From Pseudomonadales bacterium (GTDB lineage Bacteria; Pseudomonadota; Gammaproteobacteria; Pseudomonadales; Azotimanducaceae), in the NCBI GenBank assembly GCA_016779585.1, contig JADHNI010000032.1, positions 1 through 41,827 of the forward strand: a stretch of 41,827 nt of DNA, read 5' to 3'. A program made the position numbers and the translations under genes. Under the pieces are notes generated by a model. It worked only from the letters and a program-made list of their open reading frames with translations, did not search any database and was not told the origin of the DNA. How positions within the stretch are numbered: the first letter of the stretch is position 1; each line of letters opens with the position of its first letter. This document shows positions 39,667 to 41,827 of the stretch, in pieces.

Positions 39667-40290
39667 TCAATCGAATACAACTGGTTGGTTGGGGTTATCC
39701 ATGAAGTCGAATGCAATTTCGATGTGTTGCTGGATGCTACGACCCAGTGACAGGGGAGGCAATGCGGACAATGTAAAGAAATCGACGTCCGTGGTTTCCG
39801 GGCCGATAGCAGGTTCCTGGTGCGAACTTTCCTCGCACAGAAAATAAAACTTGTAGAAATCCCGGGGGTCCTGGCGGTAGGCGTGTTTCGCCTTGTGGAA
39901 CACGCCGATCAGGCGGTTGACAGTGACCTCCAGTCCGGATTCCTCACGCACTTCTTTCACGGCATTCTCGCCGGCGGAAAGCCCGACATCAGCATAGCCT
40001 CCCGGCAGGGTCCAGAGTCCATCGAGTTTTTCTTTCACGAGTAGTATCCGGTCATCACGGAAGATCGCAGCGCGAACATCTACCATCGGCGTTGCGTAGG
40101 ATTTACCGAAACCGGGGAAGAGGTCCTGCAACTGCTCAATGGGTTTGTTCCCCAGGTCCGCGAGCATCTGTGTCGCGATCTCTGCGATTTCTGCATATCG
40201 CTCGCGGTCGAACTCTGATTCCGTAAAGTGGACTCCCGTGGAAGCTATAGCATGCAGCCGCTTTGCCCGGCTCAGCCACGCATCTTCCAT
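39667..40290 (-). CDS. Nudix hydrolase with N-terminal helical domain
   Basis: The protein has 207 residues. An N-terminal helical region (WLSRAKRLHAIASTGVHFTESEFDRERYAEIAEIATQML) is of the Nudix_N_2 type seen in ADP-ribose or NADH-like pyrophosphatases of this family. The Nudix box is GGYADVGLSAGENAVKEVREESGL; the first Glu expected in GxxxxxE is Leu, while the REESG core is intact, so magnesium binding and activity are plausible but not certain. The middle strand DVRAAIFRDDRILLVKEKLDGLWTLPGG is typical. Its start overlaps the upstream SRPBCC stop (TGATG). It hydrolyses a nucleoside-diphosphate-linked compound; substrate unknown. Confidence 0.9.
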   Translation of the reverse strand: MEDAWLSRAKRLHAIASTGVHFTESEFDRERYAEIAEIATQMLADLGNKPIEQLQDLFPGFGKSYATPMVDVRAAIFRDDRILLVKEKLDGLWTLPGGYADVGLSAGENAVKEVREESGLEVTVNRLIGVFHKAKHAYRQDPRDFYKFYFLCEESSHQEPAIGPETTDVDFFTLSALPPLSLGRSIQQHIEIAFDFMDNPNQPVVFD

Positions 40291-40808
40291 CAGGGTGATT
40301 CGATTTGTTTGATGAGCGCGTTCAACTGGCTTGTCTGGACCGCGTCAACAATGTCTGCGAGGTCCAGTAATCCTCCGGGTGCCCAGCCGGATACATTGTA
40401 GGTCTGCACTATTCTCGTTCCGTTATTGTCTTCCAGTGCTTCGAACCGCCAGCTCATGCCGCCGTGCAGCCCCATCATCTGCAGTGGGCCCAGTCCGCCG
40501 ACCATCTTGATCTCTTCGCCCGGATTCACAAAGGTCACCAGCATATGCAGCACCTGCTGTTCCCCCTTGATCTCACAGAAACAACCACCGGCTTTCGCCT
40601 CAAGGCTGAAGTTATCGCGACTGCCAAACCACGAATGGCTTTCCACCCACCATTCATTCACGCGGACAAACTGTTCATAGGCCTCCTGCGGAGAGATGCC
40701 GACCTCGCCTGTGATTTTCAGGTTGAACCCGCTTTCTCCCTTGGCTACAACGTCGCCGAGCGCGCTGGTTGAAACGATTATCAGGATAAGACTAGCGAGC
40801 CATTTCAT
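40290..40808 (-). CDS. Secreted SRPBCC-like protein
   Basis: The protein has 172 residues from ATG 40808, chosen because MKWLASLILIIVSTSALG is a signal peptide; the longer open frame upstream lies inside the neighbouring gene. The mature part looks like a Bet v1/START-type (SRPBCC) cavity protein: ISPQEAYEQFVRVNEWWVESHSWFGS, CFCEIKGEQQVLHMLVTFVNPGEEIKMVGGLGPLQMM, and RIVQTYNVSGWAPGGLLDLADIVDAVQTSQLNALI, the long closing helix. Probable periplasmic ligand binding (inference). It overlaps the phosphatase gene by 17 nt and the Nudix gene by 1 nt. Confidence 0.8.
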   Translation of the reverse strand: MKWLASLILIIVSTSALGDVVAKGESGFNLKITGEVGISPQEAYEQFVRVNEWWVESHSWFGSRDNFSLEAKAGGCFCEIKGEQQVLHMLVTFVNPGEEIKMVGGLGPLQMMGLHGGMSWRFEALEDNNGTRIVQTYNVSGWAPGGLLDLADIVDAVQTSQLNALIKQIESP

Positions 40809-41247
40809 CTTCAGTGAACTCCATAAATTCCTGCCACACATCATCCATTTTGCCGCGCCACTTGGCGAGCAGGGGAGACGTGGCGGCTTCTTCATCAGCG
40901 CCGAGTCTCTTGGTCAGGTAGTGATACATGAATGCAGAAACTCTCGCGTTTACGGCACAGTGAACCCAGACCTTCCTGCCGGAGAGTACGTCCATCAGGC
41001 CCATGAACTCCCGAAGGTGGTCAGGCGTTGGTTCATCGAAAGGCACCGGTATATTGAAGTAGTACATACCCAGTGACGCGACCAGGCTGCCCTCTTCCGG
41101 AATGGCGTTGTCTGAGTCATGCATGGCGAGGTTGATAACGGCCTCATAGCCGTCGTCGGCTATCTGGTGAATCTGTGCTCGGTCAGGTTGCCCCGATGTC
41201 GCAATGTCGGGTGTCGCCTGGTGATAATTGATTGGCGGATTTGTCAT
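40792..41247 (-). CDS. Cys-based protein-phosphatase-like (DSP/PTP fold) protein
   Basis: The protein has 151 residues. The active-site loop is VHCAVNARVSAF: HC-x5-R, as in dual-specificity and tyrosine phosphatases, with the nucleophilic Cys about residue 97 and the Arg about 103. Preceding features are TSGQPDRAQIHQIADDGYEAVINLAM, a common beginning of the bacterial 'beta-lactamase hydrolase-like'/DSP family, and IPVPFDEPTPDHLREFMGLMD, with the general-acid Asp in the FDEP loop (likely). The substrate could be a phosphoprotein, a phosphoinositide or a small phosphate ester. Its start overlaps the SDR stop (TGATG at 41249-41245) and its end overlaps the secreted SRPBCC gene by 17 nt. Confidence 0.85.
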   Translation of the reverse strand: MTNPPINYHQATPDIATSGQPDRAQIHQIADDGYEAVINLAMHDSDNAIPEEGSLVASLGMYYFNIPVPFDEPTPDHLREFMGLMDVLSGRKVWVHCAVNARVSAFMYHYLTKRLGADEEAATSPLLAKWRGKMDDVWQEFMEFTEDEMAR

Positions 41248-41827
41248 CAGAAGTTGGCGTAGCCCCCGTCGATCAGGAAGGTTTCAGACGTATGGTAAGC
41301 GCTGGTCTGGCTCATGATGTACACCGCGATGCCGGCAAAGTCCTCCGGCTGCCCCCAGCGTCGCATGGGGATCCTGGGCATCACGTTGTCCACGAATTTC
41401 CCCCATGCAAAAGTCTGCTCGGTCATGCCGGTTTCAATCCAGCCTGGGAGTATGGTGTGAGCTGTCACATTGTATCTTGCATACTCAACCGCCAGCGCCT
41501 TGGTCATCGAAATCAAACCGCCCTTGGTTGCTGCATAGTGCTCGCCGCGAGCCTGTCCTGATATGGCCGCAAGACTGGCGGTTGAAACCAGGCGTCCGAA
41601 TGCATCGTCATCGTCAGCGCGCTGACGCATATGTTCGGCGGCGCAGCGGAAGGTATGGAATACGCCATCAAGGTTCACTTCCATGATGCGATCCCACTCG
41701 GCTTTATCCATCTGGTCAAACTGGGTTGATCGTCCCCCGACGCCGGCGTTGGCGAAACAGCCATCGACTCGTCCATGTGTCTTCAGGGTTTCGGCGAAAC
41801 AGCTTTCCACTTCCTGCTGGTCAGCGA
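41247..41827 (-). CDS. Short-chain dehydrogenase/reductase (5' end beyond window)
   Basis: The frame is open to the window edge, so the N-terminal cofactor loop (TGxxxGIG) is missing. Visible are DGCFANAGVGGRS (the NAG motif), the catalytic Ser in LVSTASLAAISGQARGEHYAATKGGL with its Tyr-x3-Lys, and ILPGWIETGMTEQ followed by MRRWGQPEDFAGIAVYIMSQTSAYHTSETFLIDGGYANF, the usual SDR ending. It is probably an NAD(P)-dependent oxidoreductase of small substrates. It is upstream of the phosphatase with a 1-nt overlap and so begins the visible part of the eleven-gene minus-strand row. Confidence 0.9.
   Translation of the reverse strand, partial: ADQQEVESCFAETLKTHGRVDGCFANAGVGGRSTQFDQMDKAEWDRIMEVNLDGVFHTFRCAAEHMRQRADDDDAFGRLVSTASLAAISGQARGEHYAATKGGLISMTKALAVEYARYNVTAHTILPGWIETGMTEQTFAWGKFVDNVMPRIPMRRWGQPEDFAGIAVYIMSQTSAYHTSETFLIDGGYANF

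Overview
The window looks like part of a chromosome from a marine-type gammaproteobacterium, possibly a metagenome-assembled genome. The support is an RpoH heat-shock sigma factor with an RpoH box, a Fur-box feoAB operon, a cobalamin-riboswitch btuB, a TonB-dependent receptor, acyl-CoA dehydrogenase and phosphotransferase genes, and dense operons with 1-nt TGATG/TAATG overlaps. The taxonomic call is an inference. No phage, insertion sequence, CRISPR array, tRNA or rRNA was recognised. Coding density is very high, and no gene-free stretch exceeds about 280 bp.

Layout. 1-5343 (+): two tandem DsbA-like paralogues (the first cut by the window edge), a DJ-1/PfpI protein, an acyl-CoA dehydrogenase overlapping an APH-like kinase, and a secreted alpha/beta hydrolase whose start lies in a small tandem repeat. 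5371-9085 (-): a YdeP-type molybdopterin oxidoreductase, a small Cys-motif protein, and a DUF445 gene broken by one in-frame amber codon. 9280-14600 (+): an SDR, Fur-regulated feoA-feoB, a cache-HAMP receptor with no output domain, and a CaCA cation/Ca2+ exchanger. 14604-22963: a second APH-like kinase (-), an APC permease (+), then (-) a cobalamin unit (riboswitch, btuB, btuF-like), an acyltransferase-3/SGNH protein and a cyclic-nucleotide-binding-domain protein. 23060-26825 (+): SGNH hydrolase, SulP-STAS transporter, dienelactone hydrolase and an AhpD-like gene with an in-frame UGA. 26831-31001 (-): glyoxalase II, an unknown protein, a Nudix hydrolase, a Ycf46-like AAA+ ATPase, and a protein with an SRPBCC-like domain followed by a Rieske domain. 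31280-33049 (+): rpoH with a sigma-E-like promoter and a clear terminator, then a DUF169 protein. 33050-41827 (-): eleven closely packed genes, SDR / Cys-phosphatase / SRPBCC / Nudix / TlpA / DUF4266 / DUF3570 / ApbE / GPH transporter / TPR lipoprotein / SnoaL-like.

The strongest unusual signals are these. (1) The AhpD-like gene reads C-F-T-UGA, with UGA exactly at the second Cys of the CxxC motif and a SECIS-like hairpin about 20 nt downstream, so it is very probably a selenoprotein that ordinary gene calling splits in two. (2) The TlpA-DUF4266-DUF3570-ApbE block is translationally coupled and looks like a conserved but functionally undefined envelope redox module built round a tiny lipoprotein ending in GGGCGCN. 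(3) The Rieske protein has the reverse of the ring-hydroxylase domain order. (4) A DUF445 gene carries a single TAG in an otherwise intact frame. (5) Several genes have coding similarity that starts upstream of any ATG, GTG or TTG. All family assignments come from reading motifs by eye. No database search was run.
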